Assembly: GCA_022494885.1 (NCBI GenBank)
Contig: JAGVSM010002829.1
Span: forward strand, 21,424-85,423
From: Micrasema longulum
Lineage: Eukaryota > Arthropoda > Insecta > Trichoptera > Brachycentridae
Length of the DNA stretch: 64,000 nt
Direction: 5' to 3'
Below, one piece after another: positions 42,500 to 53,146 of the stretch (positions are counted from its first letter, which is position 1; each line of letters starts with the position of its first letter). The notes under the pieces are model-generated. The model saw nothing but the letters and a program-made list of their open reading frames with translations, was not told the DNA's origin and did not search any database. The translations under genes were made by a program, and so were the position numbers.

Positions 42500-42705
42500 G
42501 AGAAGCTCTTTAGCTTTTGCCATAGAACAAAAGCGTTCCAATTTTTTTGTTTAGTTTTGAGTTCAACAAAAAACGTGTAACGATGGTTTCGGGTGCGTTT
42601 GCAATTCTCGTCCTGAGCACATACGGCCCGTTGTATTGCTGCAAACTGTAACTAACTTCGTAGTTGATAATCACAGAATGCTGCACGTGTGAAACGGGCC
42701 AACGT
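42500..42705 (+). repeat. Dispersed repeat R4, copy 1
   Basis: AGAACAAAAGCGTTCCAATT, TTCAACAAAAAACGTGTAAC and CTTCGTAGTTGATAATCACA align with 46530-46696. Non-coding. The 69-codon minus-strand frame here is incidental. Confidence 0.5.
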
Positions 42706-42831
42706 GTGGGCGCGTTCACTAGCGTTCAGCCAGTGCCCTTTGATCTGTGTTAAAAAATCGATAGTAGACGGATCGCGCGCCAGCACACGCCGGCTCTGTA
42801 AACCAACCGCCTATCATCAAAACTATCATCA

Positions 42832-42934
42832 TTCCCTTCTCGTACCTAATGGTGCATAGGGCACTGCATCGGTATACCAATCGCAGCGTATCTTGATCAT
42901 TTTTGTTACATGAAGATAGAACGATCAGTCTTAC
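42832..42934 (-). mobile_element. SINE1, copy d, tail side (interrupted by MITE D)
   Basis: AATGGTGCATAGGGCACTGC, ATACCAATCGCAGCGTATCT and GATCAGTCTTAC are the complement of the SINE1 tail and body. The SINE resumes after MITE D at 43371 (CAGGTACCAGTCCAGGGACA). Confidence 0.8.
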
Positions 42935-42938
42935 ACTT

Positions 42939-43366
42939 GAACGTAGTTATACAGAAAGCAGCCAGCCATAGAAAAGTGAAACCGAGATAATAGCCATTTT
43001 GTGAAAAGAGTGAATTATAAAATCTACACAAAAGTTGGAATGTTTTTGACTTTAACAAACGAGAAACAATGAATACATAAGTTTTTTTTATATATTACAA
43101 ACAAGAATCTTATTATGTATATAACCAGTTTAAAAGATTTTTAAAGTACCATAAGATTTTTCTAGTTTTGTGGGTTTTTTCTGCGAATTGAGAAATGCCG
43201 TTTTTGTGATCGACATCTTTTTCCGAAGGTGATTAAAACAGTTTTTTGTATGAAAGCGGTCTGGCTGTTTTTAGCAAAACATAGATTCGACCTTACCGTA
43301 CCTGATAACATCAATATCTCAGTTTTCCAAAATTGTGGACCTGCTGCTTTCTGCATAACTACGTTC
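42939..43366 (+). mobile_element. MITE copy D (GAACGTAG family, 428 bp) with ACTT duplication
   Basis: Starts GAACGTAGTTATACAG and ends CTGCATAACTACGTTC. Flanks are ACTT at 42935-42938 and 43367-43370. Because the host is a SINE1 copy whose uninterrupted sequence is known from other copies (GATCAGTCTTACGCTTCAGG), the 4-bp duplication and the exact element ends are unambiguous. Confidence 0.9.
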
Positions 43367-43508
43367 ACTTCAGGTACCAGTCCAGGGACAATAAAATATT
43401 CTAGTGTGAAAACACCCTTATAAATAAATATTTTATATCAACCATGTCGGGAATCGAACCCGAGACCTCTTGCATCGTAGGCAAACATGCTGATCATTAA
43501 AACACAAG
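43367..43508 (-). mobile_element. SINE1, copy d, head side
   Basis: Continues the copy with CAGGTACCAGTCCAGGGACA, then GTCGGGAATCGAACCCGAGA, the complement of the B box (about 43449-43459), and the tRNA-like head complement to about 43508. Confidence 0.8.
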
Positions 43509-43949
43509 TCCGACAATATATATAATTTTTCATTCATTTTACCTTTCATTATCTTCGTTAAATACTAATTTTTCCTTTGCAACATAATTTTCATGTTTGT
43601 TTATTCGCAAATTGGAATATATTAAGGGTAAGATAGTTTGGGTATTCGGTTAAACCGTAAACCTCTACTTTGTTTCTGGATTGGAGCACCTGGGGGATCA
43701 TTTTGTGGATTTATCCAAACTGGAAAATACGAAAATGATTCGGGGAATTATATTTATTGGTTCGTTTTAGTGATGCGAATGATCGTATACAATCGAATAA
43801 TCTGCCGATCGGACGATTTGGATATATGTATTAACGATTATTTATTATTTTGGTCGATTTGTTTATCATTGAGGAGATAATATTATGTTTGGCTGTGTCC
43901 AAATATTACGGATAATCTTATGGTGCGGATAATTTCGTGATATCATCAT

Positions 43950-43992
43950 CATTTCCCTAAATGCAACCCGTGGTGCATAGTGTCAGTCCTAG
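43950..43992 (-). repeat. SINE1 tail fragment, copy i
   Basis: ATCATTTCCCTAAATGCAAC and CGTGGTGCATAGTGTCAG match the SINE1 tail in reverse orientation, abutting a LINE fragment. Confidence 0.5.
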
Positions 43993-44004
43993 AATAATGA
44001 AATA

Positions 44005-44307
44005 TTGCATCGCAGAACCACAAAAACCAATATTTCAGATCTAAATTTTAAATTCTTTAATGTCCTGCCGGTAAAACAACTTTGTGACTACAAATTGATT
44101 GTAGATCACTTTGTTGATCCGGAATATAAAAAAAGAGTTTCCCACACTCACAATACTAGATTAAAAACTAAGGGCTCCCTGTTTGTTCCCCGAATTGAAA
44201 ATTACTTCGGAGAGCGAACATTAAATTGCGTTGTTCCAAGATTGTTCAATGATCTCCCACAAACCATCATTAACATAAAAGATCTAAAAATGAAAAAAAA
44301 GAACTGA
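44005..44307 (+). pseudogene. LINE reverse transcriptase C-terminus (family G)
   Basis: The frame reads LNFKFFNVLPVKQLCDYKLI, then SHTHNTRLKTKGSLFVPRIE, NYFGERTLNCVVPRLFNDLP and QTIINIKDLKMKKKN. HNTR....LF.PR...N.FGERTL....P.LFN.LP is the standard C-terminal signature of jockey/CR1-like LINEs. It has no catalytic RT residues. A 3' UTR with GTCCCACCGAAAAGTCTTTA follows to about 44480. The start at 44005 is not real, since the element is 5'-truncated against a SINE tail. Confidence 0.75.
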
Positions 44308-44969
44308 AGGAATATCTTCTAGATACTTTATAGTGCCTGTTTATAAATAAATTGTAAAATATAAATAAAATAAATTTTATATAAACCTGTCATAAAAAAA
44401 ATGTGTCCCACCGAAAAGTCTTTAGACTTAGTGGGTAACAAATTCTTGTATGTATTTTTTTAATTATAAAATAAATGCTGCTCTGTAGCACTGAAACTGA
44501 TAAGATCTACCCCGAAGAAAATCTAACCCAGGACCGCAAGTATGGTAATTAAATGCATATTATTTTATGCAGTTCAGTAGGACTTGATAATTTATATGTT
44601 AATTTTTGTATGCTTTTGATAAATAAATGAAAATAAAGAAAAAAAAAGGCGCCAGTCACTATACTATGAACCGCACTTTCCTCCACTGGATGTCCCTTTT
44701 CAGAAGTTTTACCCTAGAGCAGCTTCGAGTCGACACTCGTCCGAGGTTCTTATTCGATTGCGTCGACGGCTACCCACCACCGCGTAACTCAAATATGACC
44801 ACTCAAATATACAGGAGAGAGATTAAAACAATTTTTTTCATGATGTTTTATGAGATTTTCTGGCAACTCATTTTACATTTTTAAACTCTTATTGTAAATG
44901 TTGTTTTGAGTTTTAGTAAGTCTCACCTTAGGAAGCCTAAAATCATATCCACTAATGGTAATATTTTAA

Positions 44970-45270
44970 ACATCTTTTGTAAAGGTTGTCTAAGTCTTTT
45001 GTTTTGTTTTGTTTTGTCTGGTAGACATGGTATAATTTCAAGTCCCTGACTTATTAATCTCGATTGTCCTCGTCTCGTTTTAGAATGTTGTACGTGATAT
45101 TGTTTTGATATTCTCGTATTGTGTCCGCGTTTACTATTTTTAAAAAAAAAAAATTGTTGTTTGTCTACAATTAATTCAGTGCCTAATTTAAGAATAAATT
45201 TTAAAAATTCTTGTTGAAAAAATTAACTCGCATTTGATTGTTTAGTTTGTTAATAGATTTCTTTATTTGC
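44970..45270 (-). pseudogene. LINE C-terminal fragment (family H, copy 1)
   Basis: Read on the minus strand, GHNTRISKQYHVQHSKTRRG, QSRLISQGLEIIP and LPDKTKQNKRLRQPLQKMF correspond to NMRISDKYHIQLSKTRQSRL and MNQGLKLYNKLPDKTKQ in the copy at 59205-59745. Several stops and frame changes interrupt it. It includes a GTTTT pentanucleotide run at about 45000-45020. RT core not visible. Confidence 0.6.
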
Positions 45271-45424
45271 TGTTTAGTCAATAGAGAAATACCACATTCT
45301 GCAAATACCGATAAAAACATCTAAAATGGATATAGAAAAAAAATAGTACTAGCGAAATCATATGAAAATTGTGGAAAAATGTTTTCATGTATAATTAAAA
45401 AAATACGTCTATATGTAAAAGCGA

Positions 45425-45680
45425 CATGTTTAACGTTGACAATTGTGATGGCAAGATTCGAGACGATGCTCTATTTAAATTTAAACGGTCACAAACAAAG
45501 TTAAAAATTTAACGGAATCGTGGCGTATAAGGGGTGTGGCCAATGCAATGAACCGTTTTTGCGGGAATTCAAAATTACAAATTAAAAAATATTTTTTATG
45601 CCACTAACAAGCAGGTATAAAAAATTTTTTTTTTTTACTCGACAGTATTTCATAGACCCTCATTAATTTACAATTGTTAA
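45425..45680 (+). repeat. Dispersed repeat family R1, copy 3
   Basis: CAAGATTCGAGACGATGCTC, GGAATCGTGGCGTATAAGGG, GTGTGGCCAATGCAATGAAC and GTTTTTGCGGGAATTCAAAA match the other copies. The tail TATTTCATAGACCCTCATT is shared too. Confidence 0.65.
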
Positions 45681-45689
45681 AAAAAAATA

Positions 45690-46520
45690 TCTCCATATTA
45701 ATCCCAATCCCAATGAACTTCCCTCTAAGGATTTTCACTATTAAACTTGTGGTATTTTTTTCGAAATGCCATTACTATCGGATATGAATGATTCAATAAT
45801 TCCTATCAATAATTTATGCGCATCCCCAGCTATACGAAGTCTCCGCTGATTATGTACACGAGCCTACCCTAGTTCGCCAGAAGCGTTTATATAAATTGCC
45901 CTATTAATTCCTGGAAAACCTAGCGAATAGCTCCGCGTTTCTTGTTTATAAGGAATACTTCGCATATTATTATAAGCGACCGTGGAATTAATTTTAAGCA
46001 AGCTTTGGTCGGTGCGTTTGGTTAATTAAATCCATTGTTTGTGTTTCCCTCTTGTATTCCTTTCGTTTTTTTCAACGTTCTCAATGCGCAAAACGGTATC
46101 TTAACGTGGAAATATTTGACGCCGGAAAAATTATGCCTTCGTGTCCACTTTAAATGTGGACCCCTGAAGTTTTCGAAACAACCTCGCTTATCGAAGTTTA
46201 GAGTGTAAACAATGTGTAAGCAAGAAAGTATTTTTATAGGATGAATAAATAGCAACGCTTTCAAGAAATCACGTTTGTAAATGTCATTCAAACGATTATA
46301 AAAAAATTGATCGAGCGATAGTGGATCGGTTTGCTATTGCCTATTACGGTGTTGCATGTGGTGCGATAGACACTTATAACTTACCATATAAACCATACAA
46401 CTTGCATCTATCATGGAATATGTATACCCATTTACATAGACGCAATACATACGTGTGAAAACATTCATCTTACATTATATTAACGTAACCTCTGAGTAAT
46501 AATTCGCGGCCCGCTTATAG
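45690..46520. other. No recognised feature
   Basis: Relatively balanced composition without repeats matching elsewhere in the window. An 89-codon minus-strand frame (46022-46291, MNDIYKRDFLKALLFIHPIK...) is open but I cannot assign it. Confidence 0.3.
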
Positions 46521-46529
46521 AGAATCCCT

Positions 46530-46696
46530 TTCGCTCTATTGAACAGAACAAAAGGGTTGCAAATTTTTGGTTTAACAACAAACGTGTAACGGACGGTTCC
46601 TACGGCCAGTTTTTTTTGTGTAAGCTGTAGCTAACGTCGTGGTTGATAATTCTAGAGTGGTTTTTGTTCGTATGGACGTCTCAATCGGGCCTTGAA
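46530..46696 (+). repeat. Dispersed repeat R4, copy 2
   Basis: GAACAGAACAAAAGGGTTGC, TAACAACAAACGTGTAACGG, CTGTAGCTAACGTCGTGGTT and GATAATTCTAGAGTGG align with 42500-42705. Confidence 0.5.
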
Positions 46697-46904
46697 TTGT
46701 TACTATGAGAACGTAACGGATAAATATTCAGAAATGTAACCCATTATAAGCCGTGTCTTTGTATTTGATTCATTTACAAGTTATGTATAATGTTGTGATT
46801 AAGTCATTGAAATTAGTAAATGAGTTTTGTAAATATACACTTCGTGGTTTTTCAGGCAAATTAAGATCATTGAAATAATAAAAAAACTTCTGAAGACAGA
46901 TTCC

Positions 46905-47165
46905 GTTGCGCAATTTACATTTTTAAACTAATAAAGGTCTATGAAATACTGTCTAGTAAAAAGATTTTGCTAATTATTAGAAGCATAAAAAATATTTTCA
47001 AATTTGTAATTTTGAATTCCCGCAAAAACTGTCATTCCATTGGCCACGCCCCTTATACGTCACGATTCATGTTTATTTGTTCCCGCCCATCTAAATTTGT
47101 TTAGAACATTGTCACGAATCTTGACGTCACAATTACCAAGGCCAAACATGTTGCGTTTTTCTAGC
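46905..47165 (-). repeat. Dispersed repeat family R1, copy 4 (inverted)
   Basis: AATTCCCGCAAAAACTGTCA, CATTGGCCACGCCCCTTATA and GTCACGAATCTTGACGTCAC are the complement of family R1. It lies about 1.2 kb from copy 3 in the opposite orientation. Confidence 0.65.
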
Positions 47166-47259
47166 AAGGTTTTTTTATTAAATGTTCTTTTTTACATTTA
47201 TGTATGAAAACATTTATCCACAATATCCAAATTGATTTCGAAAATACAATCAATTATTC

Positions 47260-47706
47260 TTAATCCATTTCATATATTTTTATCAGTATTCGTGTATGTG
47301 ATATTTCCCTATTTCGCACTTTTGGAGGGAGGGCGTTCCACCCCAAAGGTTCGGCTATTGCAAAAGCCCCATCGCCAAATTTGGAACTATCATTGCGTGA
47401 ATGAGGTTGTATCACCTTTCCTACAGCATAGCAGGAGGCTGGACGGATAGTAATGCGCCTATCTGCCAGCTCATTCGAAATGTAGAGTTCTTTAAGGTAT
47501 TGAGGAACCTTGTTATGCATTGGCTTATACATTAACCAGCACAAGTTGTACTCGTCCTTTTCTGGAAAACGCAACCAGTGACGAAGGATGAATTTCAAAA
47601 AATAATGTTTTAAGTTTTTTAAGTTTTCAAACCTCATACACCTTAAACTAAATTTATATAAATATAAAGAAACCTGCTGAATGTATAATCTAAAATGGTT
47701 TTCCAT
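47260..47706 (-). pseudogene. CR1/jockey-like LINE, C-terminal 148 codons (family I)
   Basis: The minus-strand frame reads HYFLKFILRHWLRFPEKDEY, NLCWLMYKPMHNKVPQYLKE, LYISNELADRRITIRPASCY and FGDGAFAIAEPLGWNALPPK. The string L.YK..H...P.YL......, then R...FG..AF..A.P..WN.LP.., is the LINE C-terminus. The frame has no internal stop but lacks the RT core, so this is a 5'-truncated copy. The N-terminal 30 residues may belong to flanking DNA. Confidence 0.75.
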
Positions 47707-48114
47707 TTATATGAAATTATCGCTTTATTTCCAGTATTTAACTGACATCCACCCTTTATTTCCTTTTTCTTAGAAAATAGAGCTTTTATGGCAAATTTTA
47801 TTAAACAGAAATGTAGAGCGTGTAAACAGCTGTAAGACGCCATTATTAGTTCAAAACACTTTTTAAAAAATAACTTTATGAAATAAAGTACCCTTCATAT
47901 GAAATAAAAGTCAGTTTTGTGATAAGGGCGGCGGTAAATGATAATTTTTTTGTGCCCACGCAATAAAATATTTTTAATGTACATAAGTATGAATAAAAAT
48001 GCATTTACGTTATCCCTTTTACAAATACAACCCGTCACCCTGCATTCTGTAAAACGGATTTCCATCAAGAAACTTCACCAGCTGGTTTAAATGTTTTGAT
48101 TTTTTAACTATAGT

Positions 48115-48790
48115 AGTTTGCTGCAATAAAAAACAAACAAACCAACAAACCATCACGCTGTTCCCCTATAAGGGTAGGCAGAGAGGATAGAACGCCACAT
48201 CACGCTATCTCTGCATACTGATCTCATACGTCTTCTCATGCACACGCGCCTTTTATTCCGACTTTTAACATGTACGTATTCAAGTATTTGTTGGATTTCA
48301 TGTCTCTCTCGGTCTGCCTGTATTTCTGCATCCATCAAAATTCGCATTGTTGATATTTTAAGCCCTTCTTTCTCTGTCCATTTACCCTACATGTCCAAAC
48401 TGACGCAGAACTCCTTTCTTGATTTTGTCGATAATGCTCATCTCAGCCCTACATAATGTACGGATCTCAGCATTTATGCACCTATCGTGCATAGTTTTAC
48501 CACACATTCGCCTTTGAGATTGCATTTCGACAGCATTCATCCTACTTTCATCCCTGTTTTTCCAAGTCCATACTTCGCCCCCCATACATCAGGGTCCGGG
48601 ACCAGGATTTCATTGTGAACTGCTCAGTTTGCCTCTTGCGACAAACAAACACGATTGATTTAAGTGCACCGCTCACTCTGTTCCCGGCACTCACCCTCTT
48701 TTCTATATCTTTCTCAGTCATTACGTCCCCAGTAAACATACTTCCCAGGTACTCTGCTATAATAACATTCGATATTTTATATCTACTGAA
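48115..48790 (-). pseudogene. RTE-like C-terminal region, frameshifted
   Basis: Read on the minus strand in three frames: MFTGDVMTEKDIEKRVSAGN, RVSGALKSIV and TLMYGGRSMDLEKQG, then NESRMNAVEMQSQRRMCGKT-type sequence (DESRMNAVEMQSQRRMCGKT), MHDRCINAEIRTLCRAEMSI, DKIKKGVLRQFGHV. It continues as MDAEIQADRERHE, QQILEYVHVKSRNKRRVCMR and SVMWRSILSAYPYRG. It is the longest member of the family also seen at 2785, 24666, 25057 and 40528. At least two frameshifts separate the pieces. The 3' end (GTGATGGTTTGTTGGTTTGT on the minus strand) matches 24836-24859. Confidence 0.8.
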
Positions 48791-49429
48791 AATAATTGGA
48801 TTTGAAGGTACCTAGCAATTTCTAGGGATAAATCAGCGCCGTGACACGACCCTCGAAGGTCGTAAAGGTAAATTAATCCGTCAAATATAATTTCTTCAGG
48901 TGTAATAAATTATCTTTTTGTAATGGATTCATTTCGCAGGTACTCAAGTATACATACCTTTATTATTTTCTTTGACACCGAGCAAAAAAACTGAACGAAT
49001 TGTGGTTTGGGTAATTAAAAACATGGCTCGGTGAGGCGAGGAAGAAAGCTATCACTGCTAGTCTAGCAAACATACATACGTATATTTAATAACTTTTTCA
49101 CTTAAAAGTTTCGACTAACTTTTAATAAAAATTATATATATTGCGTAAATAAGTATACTTATTTAATACTAGGGAATCTATAAAATACTAGTGAATTATA
49201 AAATGAATACGGAGTCCATTGGTTAGGTTAGTCTCCATCTATCATGGCTCAGCCTGTTCTAAGATGGAGATTTTTCATGTTTCAAGTATAAGTAGTTCTA
49301 TACCAATATAACAATAAAAATATATATATATGAATGTAAATGCATAGCAAATAAAATTTAAAAATTGATTAATCATTGTTACATAAATATAAAGTATACA
49401 TATGTGCTAAGAATACATAATGTTCATCA

Positions 49430-49665
49430 TCATTCCCTTTCCGCACTCGATGGTGCAAAGGGATCGATCGATACACCGATCGCAGCGTTTCTAGATAATT
49501 TTTTGTGACATGAAGGTAAGATGATCAGTCTTACGCTTTACTATGAAATATTATTGTGTGAAAACACCCTTTTAAATAAATCTTTCGTATCAACCATGTC
49601 GGGAATCAAAACCGAGACCTCTTGCATGGTAGGCTAACGCGCTGACCATTTCACCACGAGACCAA
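49430..49665 (-). mobile_element. SINE1, copy e (near full length)
   Basis: ATCATCATTCCCTTTCCGCA, GATCAGTCTTACGCTTTACT and GTCGGGAATCAAAACCGAGA (decayed B-box complement), then GGTAGGCTAACGCGCTGACC and CACCACGAGACC, give a nearly complete copy in reverse orientation. Confidence 0.8.
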
Positions 49666-49959
49666 ATGTTACTTAAACATAAATAATATTGTAGAATAAA
49701 TAATTCCAAATCCAAAGTAATGTTATTCTTAATAATTTAATTAATATGTGTACCAATTATAAAAAGTAATACGTTTATAATTCTGTATATATTTTTCAAA
49801 AAGTTTTTTTTGATGATGTCAGATCTTTTGATTTTCAAATGAAATGTTAAATAATTATTTACGAAACGGAAGTCGCGAGTACGTTATTTTAGCACGTTAT
49901 TTACGTTATTTTAGCAATAAAAATTAAATATTAAACAAAACAAATGGTTGCTAACTTCT

Positions 49960-50020
49960 GCAGGGGAGAAACGAGGAGGGGGGAGTTTGACGCACCGCTA
50001 ACCGCGCGGCCGCACCCCCC
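49960..50020. other. GC-rich patch upstream of a LINE end
   Basis: GCACCGCTAACCGCGCGGCC and GCACCCCCCC in an AT-rich setting. It is not shared with the second copy of the LINE end at 63794. Confidence 0.35.
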
Positions 50021-50021
50021 C

Positions 50022-50163
50022 ATTAAGCATCATTTAATGAAATATAAAAAAAACACATGTTAATAAGAAGGTCTTTCCTAAACACAGGAATTTTTCAGCT
50101 AGTCGGAACCTGAAACAAAGAAACTCTGTATATTTTAAAACTGTGAAATATATAAATAAATAA
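50022..50163 (+). mobile_element. LINE 3' end (family J), copy 1
   Basis: AGCATCATTTAATGAAATAT, GGTCTTTCCTAAACACAGGA, CCTGAAACAAAGAAACTCTG and an ATAAATAAATAAA tail match 63794-63930 base for base over most of their length. Confidence 0.6.
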
Positions 50164-50169
50164 AGGTAT

Positions 50170-50850
50170 CCGTGTATGTAATAAATCTCAATCTTGTTAA
50201 CTCCTTAGGTGGTGTAAATCAGCCTTGTCTACAAACTTTTGGACGTTTTTACAGTATTTTTGAAAATAATGTATTTCGCTCTTCGTTAATTTTTTTTCAT
50301 AAATCTTGCGAACTTTCCCACAGAACTGATGCTATTTTTGTTTATCTTCGTCACTAAGCTTTTATAATTATGAAATTCTGTGTTTATTTTTACCCCTTTG
50401 GATTATTTGTTGATTTCCGCGCATATCTTTTTCCGTAGGAAGTTATAGATTCGGTGAGTAGTAAATCCGACCAATAAACATTTAAAAAAGGGTCGACTCA
50501 TACGAACTAGTCCCAAGTGCGCCTTTATATCAATTCAGTTTGTGAATCTACAGTGCGTATTGACAGCTGCTTTCGCCCAACTGATTTGTGCTCTTGCGAA
50601 AATATTTCACATGATTGGTATGAATAAGTATGAAGTGTTTTTGGTTATTTATTTTTTATTTTTATTTATCTATTTACTTTTGAGTAGTTTACTACACGTT
50701 TTTTGAGACATACGTTCCAACTTGATTGATAAACTGTTATTGTACTTAAAAACCTAAGCTCATTTCAATTCGTAACAATTATCGCCATCATTCATCAAAT
50801 CAATAATGCATAGACTTGTCAATGATGAAGTTCAGCCCTACGGGAAATTA
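50170..50850. other. No recognised feature
   Basis: AT-rich DNA. A 61-codon frame at 50172-50357 is unassigned. Confidence 0.4.
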
Positions 50851-50854
50851 AAAA

Positions 50855-51180
50855 AAAAAATGTATTCTTCCGTGCGGAAAAAAATTAGATCGTTAAATTG
50901 CATGGTGAATTTTCTTGAAAATGAATAAAAATTTTGAATTTTTTAAAAATAAAAATGAAGAACTTTGATTGACATCACTAGTTTTTTGTCCAAATCGACC
51001 AATGGTAACAGATTCGTGATGTATTTCCGGTTTACAGTCAATAAACTGACTAATCAGCAGAACTCACCGAGAAGAAGGAAAGAGAACTTAAGACGTCACA
51101 TGCGAAGTAATTTTTAAAATACAAAACTCTAAAAAATCATAACGCTGATAATACGATACATAAAAAAATTGGCGTATTTT
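50855..51180 (+). repeat. Dispersed repeat R5, copy 1
   Basis: Blocks ACTTAAGACGTCACATGCGA, AATCATAACGCTGATAATAC and GTCAATAAACTGACTAATCA correspond to similar blocks in 57960-58280, in the same orientation and order. About 320 bp, non-coding. Confidence 0.5.
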
Positions 51181-51611
51181 TAAATATGCGGTTAATAAAA
51201 AAAACTGGCCACCTCAGAACTATGGAACAAAATTTTTGTCACGATCAATGAGTAGATATGTGTACCGTGGGATGCTAGACTTCTCAGTACATATCGATGT
51301 ATCTACCTCAAAACTTAGAAGATACAGTGTCGTAAGTGTATCTTCGTAACCGCTTGGGAAAACTTGTCTTTAACTATGACGTCATGGTGCAAGCATGATC
51401 TCCTTAACTTCCGATTGTAATCGCGGCCATGTAAATACTTTTTTGAAAAAGCATGCGTATCACCCAAAATATCTTGACGTGCCACTTCTGATACGCGTTT
51501 TATAGTAGGTTGCAGGCGCGTGCGGTGAATATCATCAGGGATGCTGAAAAAAATAATCGTGTTTATACACTAAGTAAGTATGATAGTAGATAAAGTTAGA
51601 TATCTGATTTT

Positions 51612-52103
51612 ATTTTTTAATTTAATTTTATTGAAATAAAAGGCACTTAGTGCCTTTTACATATTAGCTACAAATACAATTAAATATACATACATGTAAG
51701 CATAAGTAATACAGAGCATTTAAAACAATATTATTAATTAACAAATTAAGAAAGTCTAAAAAAGATAAACGATATAAAGGAATAAAATATTACCAGTTAT
51801 AGAAGTATCGACAAAAAAAAGATAATTTGGTATTAAAAATACTTGGAACCAGTTAAAAAAAAAACTAAGAAAACAATTTTGAATAACATTAAAAAAAATA
51901 AAAAAATATACGGATTATTATTTAAAACTAATACTTAGGTAAATAGTATATATTTAGGTACAAAAATATATAATGATTTTTAAAAAATGATTAAGATAAA
52001 TATTTTGTACGTAAATTAATTCAAGAAAAGAAACGAAAAAAGAGAGAAAAAAAAAACACTAATAAAGAAGTTTAAAACAATTCTTAACAATAGTAACAAA
52101 TAG
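51612..52103 (-). mobile_element. LINE family K 3' UTR and tail
   Basis: Minus-strand 3' region ending AAAGGCACTAAGTGCCTTTT then ATTTCAATAAAATTAAATTA near 51615. The palindromic AGGCACTTAGTGCCT lies at 51641-51655. No ORF. Confidence 0.55.
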
Positions 52104-52602
52104 TTACCTAGAACTATTACCAATGAAATAAAGAAAAAGAGCCCTTCTATATGTACTAAATTTTATGTGAAATGAGTCACCAACGTCCTGGTACTCATTG
52201 CCTAGAGAGTTAAGTCTAATGATGACTGCATTTTTACCATAAATATGATGTCGAAGTATTGTTGCCACAGTATTGGTAGGTTTGCCGAGTTGTCCTTTTC
52301 GGTACATTAAAATTAATTAGTGATAAAATTGCAGGGGTGAATGGAGAGATGGATTATTTTATATAAATTTAATACTCTCCTGCGCTTAGTCTTAATAATT
52401 TCAAAACAAACAGCAACAAATTATAATTAAAAAATTCAATACCAACACCTAATTTAAAATTAATAAATCGTAAAAAAATGTTTTGGACCTTTTCAATACA
52501 ATATTGGTGCCTAGAATAATGAGGAGCACAGCTTGTAGAGTTGTACTCCAAAATGCTTCTTACAAGTGACGTGTACATTATTTCAATATTGCATAGAATC
52601 AC
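52104..52602 (-). pseudogene. LINE RT thumb and C-terminus (family K), broken
   Basis: The minus-strand frame 52369-52602 reads MYTSLVRSILEYNSTSCAPH, YSRHQYCIEKVQNIFLRFIN, the RT thumb motif (LVRS.LEY.S..W.P with Cys in place of Trp). A second frame, 52104-52307, reads MYRKGQLGKPTNTVATILRH, then RLNSLGNEYQDVGDSFHIKF, and could be the C-terminal end after a frameshift. There are no catalytic RT residues. The arrangement RT thumb, C-terminus, UTR, tail is collinear with a 5'-truncated minus-strand LINE. Confidence 0.65.
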
Positions 52603-52612
52603 CTTTGTAAAG

Positions 52613-52668
52613 TGCGCTTGAGGTATTTTATTACGAAAATGATGCTATGTAAGTTTTCCATTATAATC
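52613..52668 (+). repeat. 60-bp block R3, copy 2 (degraded)
   Basis: GCGCTTGAGGTATTTTATTA and CGAAAATGATGCTATGTAAG match 61171-61232 closely and 62388-62446 more distantly. Confidence 0.5.
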
Positions 52669-53017
52669 GCCATCATAAGATTTTTTTTTTATTTGCATTA
52701 CACGAGTTGGGTCTATGAGTCTCGTAGACCTATAAGATATCGTTATGAACCTTAAGGCTGTAGTCGGGAAAAACGAATGCAAAATTAGGAAATCATACGA
52801 TTTCGCCATTTTAAAACGAAAGTTTTTTTTAATCGGGCAATAATAAAAAAACAAAAAAACATAAATTAGATATAAACAATATGTTTCACAGGTATTTCTG
52901 TTAAAAAATATACTTAAAAGTTTTATGTCACTAAAATATAATTACTTTTAGAACGGCAGATTACGCCATTTCAAATTTAGACTAAACTTAGGTATCTGGG
53001 ATCTTAATAAAGACTAA

Positions 53018-53146
53018 TACCCGTATGCAGAGACAAACCTTAAGATGAGGAAAGTACATTCTATTGTCTTCACCTTCGGGTTATTCTCTGCATTTGAAAT
53101 TAGAATGTACTTTCCTCACCTTAAGTTTTGTCTCTGCATACGGGTA
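53018..53146. mobile_element. 129-bp hairpin MITE (46-bp inverted repeats, TAA flanks)
   Basis: 53018-53063 (TACCCGTATGCAGAGACAAA...) is the reverse complement of 53101-53146 except for two mismatches in 46, with a 37-nt loop. TAA precedes (53015-53017) and follows (53147-53149), consistent with a 3-bp TWA-type duplication as in PIF/Harbinger elements. Confidence 0.7.
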
